Assembly (NCBI GenBank): GCA_013398295.1
Contig: VZSF01002930.1
Span: forward strand, 124,001-188,000
Direction: 5' to 3'
DNA length: 64,000 nucleotides
Origin: Chionis minor
Lineage: Eukaryota; Chordata; Aves; Charadriiformes; Chionididae
Both the position numbers and the translations under genes were made by a program. The notes beneath the pieces are model-generated. The model did not search any database and was not told where the DNA came from. It saw nothing but the letters and a program-made list of their open reading frames with translations. Positions 1-13,475 of the stretch are shown here, piece by piece (position 1 is the first letter of the stretch; each line of letters begins with the position of its first letter).

Positions 1-665
1 ATGAAAAGGAGCTGAAATACCCTGCTGAAAAGGTCATTACAGTGGACACCTGGGTGAATATAAGCTAACAACACGCTCTCTTACAAATAAAGCAAACTGT
101 GTAATGAATTTCATTAAGGGGATTGTGGCCAGCAGACTGAAGAAAGTTACTTTCCTCTCTAACTGGTCCTGGTGAAGTCATCTCTGCAATGCTGGGTTCA
201 GTTTTGGTTGTCCCTTTTCAAAAAACATGGTGGGAAAACTGAACACTGTTCAGCAGTGGATTGCCCAGATAATCTGGGATATAAGACGTGACCTACAGAG
301 GCAGTTTGAAGGAATTGGGCTGTTTTAGTCTACTGAACTAGAGGCTAAGGGGAAATCTAATTGCAGCCTACAAAACTTGAAGGCTAATTACAAAGATAGT
401 GGAGCCAATTCATTCTTGGTAGAGCAAGATGGCACAGCAAGGTTCTGTGGTCACGAATTGTGGCTTGATAGGTTCAACCTGAACATTAGGAAAACCTGCT
501 TGCCCACGAAGGTGGTGCAACACTGAAATGGGGGGCCAGAGAGATTGTGGTATCTTCCTTGCAGGTTTTTAAGGTTAAGTGATGTTAGGAATAGCCACTA
601 GTTTGAGTGGGAGGTTGGACTAGGAGACCTCTAGAGATTCCTTTCAGCCAACATTTCCATGATTA
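1..665 (+). mobile_element. Ancient, heavily decayed CR1 LINE 3' portion
   Basis: The block follows the order of the CR1 pol C-terminus and 3' end. A 'D-x-x-V-N-I-S'-like stretch comes near 35-75, then a counterpart of 'LGSVL' near 190-210. A counterpart of 'ELGxFSL' follows near 310-340, then 'RFNLNIRKTCL' near 468-505 and the 'HW' region near 520. It ends in the CR1-type 'ggttggactaggagacctct' segment and a decayed terminal repeat near 650-665. Many stops and indels break the frame, so nothing here is coding. It probably begins upstream of the window. By divergence it is the oldest CR1 here, together with the one at 33995. Confidence 0.7.
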
Positions 666-3600
666 AAATTGCTTATGGCTATGACTTTTATGTAAGTATA
701 TTACTGGAAACTGAAATACAATGACTATAGGGATCTCCAGATTAGGCAGATATCCAACTTCTGCTCTCTCTCCTCATGTTACCCTTGTCTTGTCATATCT
801 TGGGGGCCTGAAAATCTGAAGACGTTATGGCAGATGGGTCCTGGCTCTAGTACGGCCCTATCTTAGAAGAAGCAGGTTGGAAGTCTTGACCTCATTCAAG
901 CAAATGACAAAACTCCCTTTTAAAAATATGTTTATACAAACGTATAAAAATAAATCTAACAAAAAAGGAGGAACTAAAAGGTAACTATATGGTAAGACAG
1001 ACTGCCTATTAGTACACAGAAAAAGGTAGCTTTAAATACTGTCTGCATTTTTCAGAATATGAAAGAAAGATACAGAATATATACCCCATGTAACAATCCT
1101 TGGAAGGTCTTGGCCATCTGTATAGTATGTGAGTGTAAAATGACAGGCAGTAGACAGAAATTCTTTCCTGGCAGTTGTTGATTTAGCTTGAGTTGTTCAC
1201 TTTTACGTCAATACTGCTGCTGATGAAAATGACTCTGGGTGTATGCAAAGACATTGATGTTCAGGGAACTGCAGTCACATACAGAGGTGCATGTTGCAGC
1301 AACTTTCCAGACTGATTATGGTTTACATGTCTCATGGCAATTTATCTGTCCTCTGCACTCCCCCATAAAGCAGGCTCAAAATTAGTCTTTGTTCTGAATA
1401 TGGTCAGTGTTTCAAATGAGTGAGTGGGCAAATGTACACATGCATGTGGAAGAAATTTCTAAGCACACTATATAACAGCCACCAAATTACATGAGAAAAG
1501 GGAAAATTAGCTCATATGGAGATTTGTGATATGGCAGCTGGATTAATTCATCTTCCTAAAGTACCTCAAGAACTGCTACGTTATACTGCAGTTTAGACCT
1601 GCAACACAGCCCCTGAGTGTTCACAATTCCAGTAGAGATGTCTGAGACCAGGTAGCCAAGGATAGACTTGGTGATAAGATCTCAGCCTGAGGCCAAGTTT
1701 TCCAGAAAGTTAATCACCAGGTATTTTCAAGAGGCTCAATGTGCTAAACACTGAGTTATCCTGAAAATGACTGTAGATGAAATTATCAATAATTATCAAT
1801 AACAAATACAAGATGAGGACTACATCAGATCAAAAAGTACTATTTGCTGGTGGTCAAGTCTCACTGTAGCTGCATTCAAATTGCATGACTCATCACAAGG
1901 CATACTGTTGTGAGGCTGAAATCATCAGGAGCTTGTCAGGCTTCAATTGGATTCAAACATTCTCCTGAGAAAGACAGGTTGCTACAGCCCAGAATTTATA
2001 ACATTGCCATCAACTACAGTGTGACAACTATGATTGTAACATCACCTCTGGGGAATAAAAATGTAAATATATCTCAATCATGCTGTTTAGATTTAAAAAG
2101 GGAGTAAGGATATGAAATACGGAAATATCTAGATGTCTTTAACTATCGCATAACTGGTATTCAATGAGTAATATTAGTCTAAGGCCCAAATTCAGATGAA
2201 GAAAAAAAACCTGTCTTCAAAATGATACTCAAATAGATGCATAACTAGGCTCTGAATCAGGCAAGCTGACTGTCCTAGCCTTGGCAAATGCATTCGCTTT
2301 CTTTGTCTATGGGACTGTCAGGAGGGAGACCAGAAGAAAATCAGAAGTCACACTTCAGACTTCTGGTCTGCCTCCACTGTCGTTCTCCAGAATGACTTCC
2401 AAAGCAGTTGGCAAACCCAGAAGGATACTCAAGATATGTGGACTACAAATTATTTTAAGACCAGAGGCTTCAAATATAGTTACATCAGCATAATGCATAC
2501 TGGTAATACAGTTGGCGAATAATCCATGCTCTGTACCAGGATTTCCTCCCTTTAGGGTTTGTTTTGGACCCAATGATAAATGGAGCTGTGATGCCTCCTA
2601 CTGGCTTTGTTTGTATCTCAGCCTTACCTGCCATGTCTCAGGACTGAGATGTTTGAAATATTAGTGCTGACGTAATGGTGGTAAAAACTGCCTCAGATGA
2701 GGTGTCTGATATGAAGACTAGGAGCTATTTAAATTTAAAAGAAACTAAAAGAGATGCAAGCAGTAAGTGACTTACAAATACACATCCAACAGGAGCCATG
2801 CATGCATTTTATCTTACAATTCTGCTTACCAAATGGATAAGGTTATTTTTGACAGGTTATTTCATTTGATGTTATAACAAAACAGAATATGCTTTTTACA
2901 TTGCTACTACTCTAAAACCCCAAAAAGATCCTTTGATTCAAATGTTGATCTGATTCAAAACTAACAAAGCATGATCACAAGAATAATTCTTTTTTCTGGT
3001 GCTACCTCTTTTCCACAGACATAATATTGTACCAGACATAATTCTAAATTGCTCTTGGGACGAAGAGCCTGATAAGTCATTATGTTTGTAGCAAGAATTT
3101 ATGTCTCAGTACTACCGCATATATCTAACCTTCTCATGCAATCTAGAGAGGACACTATAAATCAACATGTTCAAAATATTTAACAAAATATATCTCTTAT
3201 TATTTAGGAAAAAAACCCACAGTGTCAGTTTAGTTGTTAAAATAGTAGCTTTTAATAGAAGGATTGATCTGATGATTGCAACAGCGCTGTCCATCTGCCA
3301 CATACCGGATGCTGGTGGAGCTCCCCCTTTGGCCACTGTGTTAGGCTGGAGCATCCCTGAATAGGTACCACACAATTTTTCAGAGTTTTCTGAAAACTCT
3401 AGGCATGACCACTGATTGGGGATTACCAGGCATATTCTCGGACTGTACATTCTCAGCGCAACAGTGATCCACCAGTCTGTCCTGTAATTTAAACACAACT
3501 CTCTTCAACAGTTCCAAGTGCTCCTCTCTGCAAATTCTCTCCTGAAAGATAATTTTCATTCAGATAGACTTACATAACACAGGTCATCACGTGATTGTTA

Positions 3601-6440
3601 AATTTAACCTTGGACTATTTGTCCCCGAGGAAAACACGAGAAAGCCATTGTGAACAATACCAGATTAGCATTTAGATAAATGTGTAGCATGAAATAGAAA
3701 CTATATAGCAAAAGTATAGGTAGGTTTAAGAGCTATCAAATCATTATAACCTTAAAAAGCAGAATTACTGTGTAACAATTTTTGCGGGTAATTCAAAGGA
3801 AGCGCAATCAGTAGGACTGGGCGAGAAGATTCAAGACTCGCAGCAAGCAGCTTTCACAGCTAACAGCTGCCACACAGAAGGAAAGGACTCGCATCGGGAA
3901 CTTGAAATGCACAAAAAAAGTAAGCAGGAACCAATATGGGACATCACAGCACAGATGTACAAGAGATCATAACGCTCCTTGTATGAGGCGAAAAGAAGAA
4001 AGAAAAAACTACTAATTCATAATCTAGCTTCTTGAACTCATTCCAACTTTCGTGGACACAGATGAACACAGTATAACAAAAGTTACAACTGCTAGGCAGA
4101 ACCTGAACAAGGTTCTAGCCCAGGAAGAAAAAGGACAAAGCTCGAACAAGTATAAAATGCCTGTAGTGTTTGGTACTGAACTTTGTCCAAAGTTCCTTTC
4201 AGGCTCTGATTCCAACTTTTGTGAAGAGCTGACTTTTACTATAGCTAATATTTCTTCAGGAACGTCATAAATTACTTGACAGGTCAAAGAGTCCAGGCAA
4301 GCAAAGGTGAAGTGACTCATAGGCTAACTATGGCTTATCTGTCCACAACAAAAAGGATGTTTTTCTCAAGGAACACCCCTGCCTGCAGTTGTACAGGTAC
4401 CCTGCATTTACAGTCGTTATTCACACCCGTGGTCTGAGGACAACATCAATATCAGATACTACCACAGATGGAAATGACTTCACAGAAGTGTGAAAAGCCA
4501 GGTCTTTTATTTAGGAAAATGAACAAAAATATTTTTAAATGTGTGTGACACAGAATGTTCAAAGAGATTCTTGATCAGACTCGTAAAATAATTCCTCTTT
4601 TTTCAGACATGATTTTGTCACTGTAACTTCTTGTGTCGTTCTCAGCCCTCCTCTTAGTCTGTCAGGTCAGCTCAGTTGATAAGGTATTCTGAGCAGAAGT
4701 CACTGCAAATTAACATTTTACAGCACCTGTTAAAGTGGTTACTTGATTTTAACAGCATATTCTGGGCACTCTGTCAACAAAAATAACTTATAACGCTATT
4801 AAACACAGTGCAGAAAATTACTCCAGTTTCTTCTAGTGTGAGTTTAGTTTTACGTAGAGCAAAAGTTATATTGCAAATTGGTAAAATTTCTGGCTGGCGG
4901 CTGTCTAGAATGGATTGTATTAAGAAGTGTATTATATTACACCGCGCATATTGTGTCAATAACCATATAGAATGAGCATTGTCTTTTATATATATGTTTT
5001 CTATAGTATTATATTGAACTATTTAGTGTAGTTTTCATACCACCAGTATAATTAAGATATTTAAGTTATTGATGCCATTTGTTTCTCATTTTTTGACAAA
5101 ACCTACATAATTCTATATTTTATGAAAAGCTCATGGAACAATGTTACTGACATATTTGAGGACACATGGTTTTGGAAGTATTACTTTAATCCTCAGGAAG
5201 TTATTTAATAAAAATGGATTTTTCTACCTCAAATAGATATCTGAAAAGAGACATTATCATAAATATTGACCATAGAAATGTCCTTACACTACCAACAGCC
5301 AAAGAAAGCTCCATCCTAAGTAATAAAAAACTTAATAAAGTTCACCTTTGGTTAATTATGTTTTTTCTCCCTCTAGTTTTTCACTAAATGCCTTCTGTTA
5401 ATAGCAGAATCACAGGTGCCCCTACCTTACTTCTATAAATATCCACGTTGTTCCCTGTAGAATGCCACCAGAATTGCACCAGATGTGAATTTGACATGAT
5501 GCCCTTTAGATGCAAATTTTACAGTTTAAGGTAAGTATGTCTGATCATCCAAAGACCTACCCACTCCCTTTACTTTTGTTCACTCCAGCTAATGCTGTTG
5601 AAGTCAATGGAACATAAATGCACATACATCTTTGGAGGGTCAAACGTAATACTAGCCAAATATCACAATCAGTAACTGATGCTGAGAAAAGTGAAATTGG
5701 GTCAATAGAGCTGGTTCTCTGGAAAATTTAAATTGCCCATTTTCCAGGCACACCTGGTAAATATCAAAATACCGCAGACCTAATGCACTACTGTGTTACG
5801 CCAGGTTTATGTCAGGGAAACCCTATACTCCTAAGCAGGGGGCTTCATAGGCCCAAGGGGCTAAGGGTCAAATTCCAACCCTCTGGAACCCCTCCCCTCT
5901 TAAACTCAACTTTTTAAAAAGCATTTAGTGATTTATTTCCTATTTAAGTGTCCATCCACCTTTGAAGTCATCCCAAACACCTAAAAGGAATTAAAATCTC
6001 ATTTACTCAAAAGGGAATTGGATCCTAAGCTTCCAATTTCTAGTGCTCAGATAATCTCTAATAGGTGCTGGGAAATAGGAGTAGGAGAGAGAGACCAGCT
6101 CCTCCGTCCTGAAGATCCGAGGAAGTCCTGCCACACTCTTAAAAACAAGGATTTAGGAAACTGTCTTGGGAAGACTGTTTTTTGCTTCTGAACCCATTGT
6201 AAACAGAAATGCTCCATGATTGCAGCATCCAGACATCAGAAAATGTGGGACTTTATTTCAGTTTTTCCTACTGATGCCTGTGTGCCATCCTAAAGATACT
6301 CTTCTTTCAGCATCCCAGTTCCTGCAGTGCCCACCGCTTCCAACCTCACTTGTAGTGTGTGAGCATTACCTAGCTACAGCTATGCTGTGGCATTGAATTT
6401 GTTAAACACATTTTAAATAGTCTGATATTGGTGATTTCCT
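666..6440. other. Unique AT-rich noncoding DNA
   Basis: No repeat family, exon or RNA gene is recognisable. The longest open frame (3112-3498, minus, 128 codons) has no family resemblance or coding-like composition and is treated as chance. A perfect 10-bp tandem repeat (aattatcaat, twice) lies at 1781-1800. Confidence 0.6.
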
Positions 6441-6474
6441 GAAAGAAAAGGAAAAGAAAAAGAAAAGAAAGAAG
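6441..6474 (+). repeat. Polypurine (A/G) low-complexity tract
   Basis: An unbroken run of A and G built from gaaa/gaaaa units. It creates the poly-F/S part of the minus-strand frame at 6402-6650, which is therefore not a gene. Confidence 0.9.
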
Positions 6475-7179
6475 TCACATTGTTTTACGGCATTAACTAC
6501 ATCAACTATGCAGTGACTTATAGCTTTTTTCCCTTCTTTCTTCTTCATTTTGATATCCAGATACTCCTCATTCTCCCTTTGGGCAATTCCTATCACAAAC
6601 AAAATTATTGTTCTATAGTGATATAGACACAGTCTGCCAACGTGTAGCAAAATGTCACTGACTGCAGTTGCTGTTATATGGAGCCTTTCCCAAGGCTACA
6701 GATCCGGCAAGCCTAACTAATGTAAATCTTATTCACAGTCATTGCCCCACTGCAATTAGCAGAGGCAATGTTTGCTGCTCTGAGCTCACAATTTTATGTT
6801 TTGTTGCCCTGTGAGCCGCATTTCCAGGCTTTCCTCAAGTATATTCCTCCAAAGTGTGTAGCCCCTTTAGGAACCATTTCCCTGACACATACTCTTACCC
6901 CGGATATTGTGTAGTCCCATAATGAAAGAGAGCATGGAAAGAAATTTACCATTGAGTTTGCCTAGCTAACATACAAAAGTAATTTGGCAGCTGGGGCTAC
7001 ATGGGGAAGGATGTAGGCAGGAAAAAACACTGGTTCATAATGAATGTTTTTGAAATCCTCACGAGCCTAGGCACTTACCGACAAGCCCAGCAACCAATAT
7101 GTCTTATTATGAAAATGCTTTCTTTTTTCTCTCCAGTGCTTGTTTTTAAGCATCCATTGGTAATATTGCAAATAATCAA

Positions 7180-7620
7180 TGGCAGTTAGTCTTATCAGGT
7201 CACAACAGAATAAGTTATATTTTGCAATATAAATTATTATTTAAACGTTATTAAGTGGCATTAGCTCTATGGTAACAAGCAATGGCACATTTTGTACAAA
7301 CAGATAAGCCTGCTCTTCCTACGCCTGTATCTGGGGTGCTGTGCTGAGTTTGTTCTCAGAAAGAGAAGGATATGATTACTGAGATAAAACAAAATCGCAC
7401 ATTACAGTCATTATGGGGAAGAGGGAGGGAGAATGTTAAATGTATTTAAACTGCAGGAGGTTAAAACAGCGTGTGCCAAAAAATCTCTGAACATGTCAGG
7501 ATTAATAACAGCTGGAAGCATGAGCAGAGCTGACTATCCATTCCTAATGCACAGTTCAGCATTTAAGGTGCCAGGATGCTGAGCTTATCTCTGATTTATC
7601 AAGCTTTTTCTTTCTATCTC
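7180..7620. promoter_or_regulatory. Candidate conserved noncoding element
   Basis: A repeat-free block with several GATA-type sites (cagataag near 7301, cttatctctgatttatc near 7583, ggataaag near 7653 just outside) and homeodomain-like TAAT/ATTA runs at 7215-7250. Calling it regulatory is inference from sequence texture only. Confidence 0.2.
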
Positions 7621-8159
7621 AACACCCCTCCCATGTAACGAGTATCACTGAGGATAAAGAAGGTACACAAATGCTAAACAATAAATTCATTTCTTACCTC
7701 TGGTGTAGCCAAGGAACAATGTTTCAATGACCTGAATTGTGCCTTCACACTCTTGAGGAATAACTAAGGGGTAGCAATTAAGAAGAAATGAATTAAAAAA
7801 TTAAACAAATCCAGGGGCACACTCTTAATGAAATAACGTGAGAGAACAGCAAACTCAGCAAAAAGCACATGGTTTTCAAATAAAAACATAGTGCTTTTGA
7901 ATGAAACTTGCCACAATAAGATCAGAAAGGAAGTCCTTTAGATCCATGAGGTGTAAAATTGCCCTGAGATTAGGTGGAGGGTCTACAGCAGATGCAAGAA
8001 AGCACCCTAATGTCCGACCCAGACCATGGTCCCTGTAGGGACTTAAACTGACACCATGCTTGAGTCAGACTTAACTAGATCCTAAGCCTACAATTTAGTA
8101 ATGAAAATAAAGCCAGACAAACCTCCAAATTCTATCCCACCACATGCAGAAATAAATGC

Positions 8160-8410
8160 CATAAAAATAGCAGAGATGTCAAATGCAACAGTGGGTTTTG
8201 TAGTCGAAATGCTATGTTTTCTTTTACAAGGAATGACACAGAGTTAATTTGCTAACTGGGCATGGGCCAAGCAGTCATCAGCCTTTAATTTGTATGACGT
8301 AGTTATGTAAGACTTTCTATCTTTTCTGCGGCCAATCAGTCATGTTAGATGTAATGAGAGCTATATATGGTTACCCTAGCGACAATAAATCCTGTAAATT
8401 ATTCTCGAAT
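8160..8410. promoter_or_regulatory. Candidate conserved noncoding element with CCAAT and X-box-like sites
   Basis: The block contains a tgacgtag CRE-like half near 8297, ccaatcag near 8332, and gttaccctagcgac at 8370-8383. The last resembles an RFX X-box with one mismatch in its second half. No TATA box or transcript evidence is visible. Confidence 0.2.
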
Positions 8411-9879
8411 AAAAACAGTAAAAGAATGATGAGCTTTTTCCCACAAGACAAGCCAGATACTTAAGGGGTTTTCTTTAAGCCAAATCACATTTTGTAATGA
8501 AGCACAACTCAAAGACAGAGCCAACACAAAATCAGTCACAAAACTGGGACCGAAACTGTGACTAATTAACAGCTGGATGGCGGGCAGCTGATCATACGAG
8601 TTTGCCATCAGAATGCCACTGTCTCAGTGGAAACTGGGTGGCCAGGGGAAACTGGGTCTCAGACTGGTAGGGTGCTGCTGGAGATGCTTGTCAGTTCAGA
8701 ATGAAGCCAGCTCACGGCAATGTTTCTTTTAAGGGTTGGCTGCCACTTCAAAACCTGATGGAGGTGGGGGGGTGTCTCTGGTTGATGGTGGGCTTGGGCT
8801 GCTCTGAGTGGGAAGGCTTGACAGGGAGCTGCTGCAGACCAGGGAGCGTGGTTTGTGCACTGAAAGTGCTCTGGGGACAGGGGGTGAGGAGTCTGGAAGA
8901 GCTACTGGTGAAAAGTTTAGATCAGTGTTAGTTTCTGGCACACCGTGGTTTCTGACACAGATGGGATGTGCCAGGGATGGGGCAACAATACTCTAAACCC
9001 ATCACACACTGAGCGGTGCCTACAGGGGGTCGGTTCCTGTCTTGCACAGGACACTCGGAGGCTGGATTCATCAGAGGCTCTAATGGAACTATTCGTATGG
9101 GTTGGAGGGTGTGCATGTGGATGCTCGGGACTCTGTGAGAAATGTAATGTCACTTTAGTGTAACTTCCTATAAGGGGTCTTCTTGTTTCCCTTACATGAT
9201 CCGAGAGCTTTCCTGCATTTTTTTTAAAGCTAAAAGAAGTTAGCTATGCTGCTTTAGAAGGTGGGTTGGGAGGTTGGCATTTCCTCAGTCAGTCCTATCC
9301 CACATTGTCCCCATGTGACATAAATGAGAAAAGGTCAAGAAAAAATCCGATTATAGAACTGCAGGCTGTGCTCAGGAGGGGAAAGAGGGAAAAGAGGAAA
9401 GACACAATAGCATTTGCTGTCACTGTATCATTTCTAGCCAGGTCAAGGCAAAAAATCTTGCTTCCTACCTTGATAAACCATTAGTAATAGGTCAGGAGTC
9501 AGCTGCTTCCCTTATCAGCACCAGGAGCTTAAATGTCAACGATTAAATGTTTCCATGGAGATCCCCTGAGCTTCACTAATGTGGGCACATTATTTACACC
9601 CACTCTCCGCCGGAGAAATGGTAATGACAGCACGTTTTGTTGTGCCCCAGCATATCTGAAGCAAGCGGTGCAGCTGGACTCTGAAACAGCACCTCGGAGC
9701 ACAGAGCCAGGTCTGGGGATATGCGAGACACCTGTTCATCTGATTTTCGGAAAACTGTTCTTGCTGGAAAGAAGCGTTACATTCTGAACAGATGACTCCA
9801 GTGCAGGGGGACTGTCACAGCTGCTCAGTATTAACAAATGAATTCTTGCAGGAGGCTGCAGTAGGTAGTACATCAACTG

Positions 9880-10200
9880 TGTGACCTACATAGACTGCGC
9901 ACAGTTTAGTTGTTAATTTATTTCGGCTGAGGAAAGAGCAGATAAATTCGCGACTAGAGGAGTGGGGGAATATCTTGTTTGTTCCAAATTGGTTCAGCCT
10001 GGTTCAAGCCGATTATCTCGCAGGGGAGTCACTCCAGAGCGACTTTCTCCATTAGTATTAATCACTGAAGTGTGAAAATTATTGGTGCTATTTTGATGAA
10101 TACTTCATCTGCCATTTAAATAAACTCATTTGCACTCCTTTCCACAAGCATGCAAATCACCAAATTATGATGATGCAGTTGTAAGTGAATTTTGCTGTCA
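9880..10200. promoter_or_regulatory. Candidate conserved noncoding element with POU octamer
   Basis: A repeat-free block with an exact octamer ATGCAAAT at 10150-10157 and nearby ATTA-rich homeodomain-like sites (attagtattaatcac near 10052). It has two CpGs in an otherwise AT-rich stretch (attcgcgac near 9947). Its regulatory role is inferred from texture, not shown. Confidence 0.22.
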
Positions 10201-13200
10201 CGTACACAACATTTGTATAGCATGTCCCCTAATATTTACTTTCTGTGTACAGTGATGTGAAAGGAAGACATTTTTTGGCAAAACAGAAATAAGTGCCATG
10301 GAACTTGTTACAGCACCTTCTGCAGCCCAAGCAACTGCGTACAGCTGGCTGCCAAAATATTTTGCTAGGTAATCTAATCAAGTAATTTGATGTATAATAA
10401 CCTGATAGAATACACAACTGTGTATTTTAAAGCAGTACAGACATGTTTACTGGTAACCAATAATAAACTAGATACATTTTACATTAAAGAAAGCTTCACA
10501 GTGAAAACTCCCTTAGACACTGACTGTTGTGCACATAACATAGGTTCTTCCACAAGCTGTCTTTTTTTTCCTCCTGAGATACAAAAACCATTGGAGGATA
10601 CGATTAGCAAATGTATAGGACAGAAATATCTGAAGTTTATATCATGTCAGATCAGATTACCATGAGCAATTTAGATTCCCGTCTCCTCCACTAGCACTGG
10701 CTTTTACATAAAGTGGCTCCGCCCCAGAGCCACCCAGCCTTCTCCCAATCCCTGGACTTGTTGGCTTATACCATGGAGCATATCCTCTGCTTTGCTGTGG
10801 GTACAATGGGGACTAGATAAAAAGCTTTTCCTTTTCTTTCCAGACACCACCCCCAAGCCCTAGAGGAAGCAGAGTTTTGGTTTTTGGTGAGAGAGGATAA
10901 GAATTTCTAGCTTGGTGTAGGCAGGGCTGGAGAACAGAGCAGGACCTATTGAAGCACTGGAAGGTGGCAGATGTGGGTGTCCTAAGTGCTGGATGCTCAG
11001 AAGGCTCCACTGTGCTGAGAGTTTTCCCTTGATTAGAGAAGAGGCTGAATCTAGATCTGACTCTTCATTGAACATCTGGGTTGTAGCCATGCTTTTGCAA
11101 TATTATTCCTGGAAGTACCGCTCTGTATGATGGCATTTCTGGGAAGGTAAAATAGCACTACTAACTCGGATTTAGTGTACAGCTTAAATTAAATCCTTCC
11201 TGGAAAGGTGGCTGATCCGTAAGAAGATGCAAAAAACTTCCTTTTATCAAACCTGTTAAAGCTATTTGTTTATCATTTTGGAAGAGAGAAACACTAATAA
11301 TGAGGACAGTCATTTGGGCATAGTAAAGACTATATGGTCAAATTCATTAAAAACCAGACTTAGATTGATTATTGCTGATCTTGTTTCAAACATGCTATGC
11401 TTTGAACAAATGCAAGACAGAAAAAAATAATGAGGTTCATGGTGAATTAAAAAAGAGAATTCTTCTGTTATCAGTGATACTAATGAACTTACCATCTACA
11501 AAGTGGATTTTTGATGTAGGGACACTTTTCAATGCTGAACTTGAAAAATATCTAGCTTATTAAACATTGAAAAAGAATAATGTTGTGATGGGACTTTCTG
11601 AGTATTTTAAATAGGAAACTGAGCTGGTTGTTTCTTGGTCACTAATCTTATTCTGGTTCAGGGTAGGAAAAAGAGGAAGCCACTCCAGTTTCATAGCTGT
11701 AGATGGAGGTAGCTCTCAGCCTCGAATTTAGTGAGCAATTGTTCATAAGTATAAAAGGGATATTGGTAGTTCTTATCAGTTACCACATAAAGCTGAAGTC
11801 TCTGCGGGGAGGTAGCTGGCTGAATGGGTGAGAATCCAGTGCATCTATAAGACACAAGCTTAGGTCATAGGAATCACATGTTGGGGAAATATATTGTGTT
11901 GTTTCCTAAGTTATTCTTCTTCAGAGGGCCTTGGACCTTTTCACCTCAGTTGAATCTGATCCAGCTGACCAGGCAGTTCATGCACGCTTTGTAATGGGAT
12001 CTGCAGAAACCCAGAGGTGGAGCAAGGAAACACTTAAACTAACTGCAGGCAATTCACTTTTGATGTATCCTGGTTGGAGGTCAGTCATGCCATGTAAGCA
12101 GAGACCACACATGGGCTACATTCAGAATTAGTTTAGGTTGAGATGAGTAATTAGCTTATGACTGATAAGCAATGCTGCTTAATGTACTCTGATGTACCTG
12201 AGAGATGCACCATATCTCCAGAATCAGGAGCACTGAATATGAGGAAGTGTGTAAAGGGCATCTCTTTCCACAGGTCTCCTGCTTGTCTCCTCTGCCCCTG
12301 CACTCAAACCTGCACCTTTATGTTTAAGTCATGACCACCAGTGGTGTAAAGGACACAACTTATCTAATCTGTATAAAGATTAAAGAGAAAGCATTAAGTA
12401 CAGTAGGAAACATAAAGAAAGAGGTGTGGCTAAGAAAGCTGAACCTTAGGGACCATATTCCAAGGTCCCCACCACATCCTTGGGTGCAAGGTCCCCAGCT
12501 AGGACAGTGCCTGTGGCTTTGCATAGAGCGCAGGAGACAATGCTGCTTCATCTTCCCTGCAAGCCAATGGTTACTCTCCCAGAGAGACCTTTAGACGTCT
12601 CATGCTGGAGAACATCAACCGACTTCACTCAGATGAATGGTCTAACTACCAAGCAGCAAGATTTCCTGGAGCTGGTATGTCATATGTCACTAAGGTCCAG
12701 GATTGATACTATTATTTTGACTTCCTCCCCACTTTAAGATGATGAATGCATATAACAAGGAGTTAAAGAAGCATGTCTGATACTCATTTTAATCTAGACA
12801 TTCAACAGAGAAAAAGACTGCCATATGTTTTGCAAAAGAACACTCCTTTTTTTAAGAACATAAAATATAATGTTGACAACTGTATTTTTTGCTTCTACAA
12901 AGGAAAAAGGAGGTTCACAAAGAAACACAAAGAAAATACTTTGCACTGTGACTCAGGCTTTAACATCTTTTTCATTTATTTCTGTTTTTTACACTGCTGC
13001 TCGCTTTTTCTGTAGGTACCACATACCCTTTTAGAGACCCATAGGAATTGCTCCAAATCTTCAGTGTAATATTTTATATCATATTTTGGTTTATATTGTA
13101 CTTCTGTCAATATGGCAGGTTTTATTGCTGTGCTACGTTGCATCCTGAGCTGTGAAGCACAGCCTACTTGCTTTGGATCTCTAACATGGAAAGAAGGATT

Positions 13201-13475
13201 GTAACTATTGATCCGTGTCAGGAGATACATGAAAATCTAACACTTCAAATAAACCTACAACTTTTACAAAATGAACACTGAATTTGAACAAGTTTTGAGA
13301 CGGAGAAGATCATTAATATATCTAGTTCAATAATCTGACTGTAGCAGTAGCTAGTATCTGGTGGCACAGAGAAAGTAACTATTCTTTTCCACCATCTTCT
13401 CTTAACTGTATCCTTTCTTCTTGCTTCCACACTAAATGTAGTTTAGTTTAGTTAAAGCTCTTGTTCTGTAGTATC

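Larger units (their letters stand above)
6475..13475. other. Unique noncoding DNA with candidate conserved blocks
   Basis: No exon or known repeat is recognised. Three sub-blocks (about 7180-7620, 8160-8410 and 9880-10200) have the even, CR1-free, motif-rich texture typical of vertebrate conserved noncoding elements. The clustered short frames at 8700-9163 lie in a locally GC-richer patch and overlap each other on both strands, which argues that they are chance. Confidence 0.5.

Noticed and set aside
3112..3498. 128-codon minus-strand open frame
   Set aside because: No recognisable domain, AT-rich low-complexity parts, and overlap with an opposite-strand frame.
5590..5620. 'gaagtcaatgg' motif resembling a phrase common in old sauropsid repeats
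   Set aside because: Too short and isolated to assign to a repeat family.
5850..5885. tRNA-like T-arm (gggtcaaattccaaccc)
   Set aside because: No A box, anticodon arm or acceptor stem at the right distances upstream.
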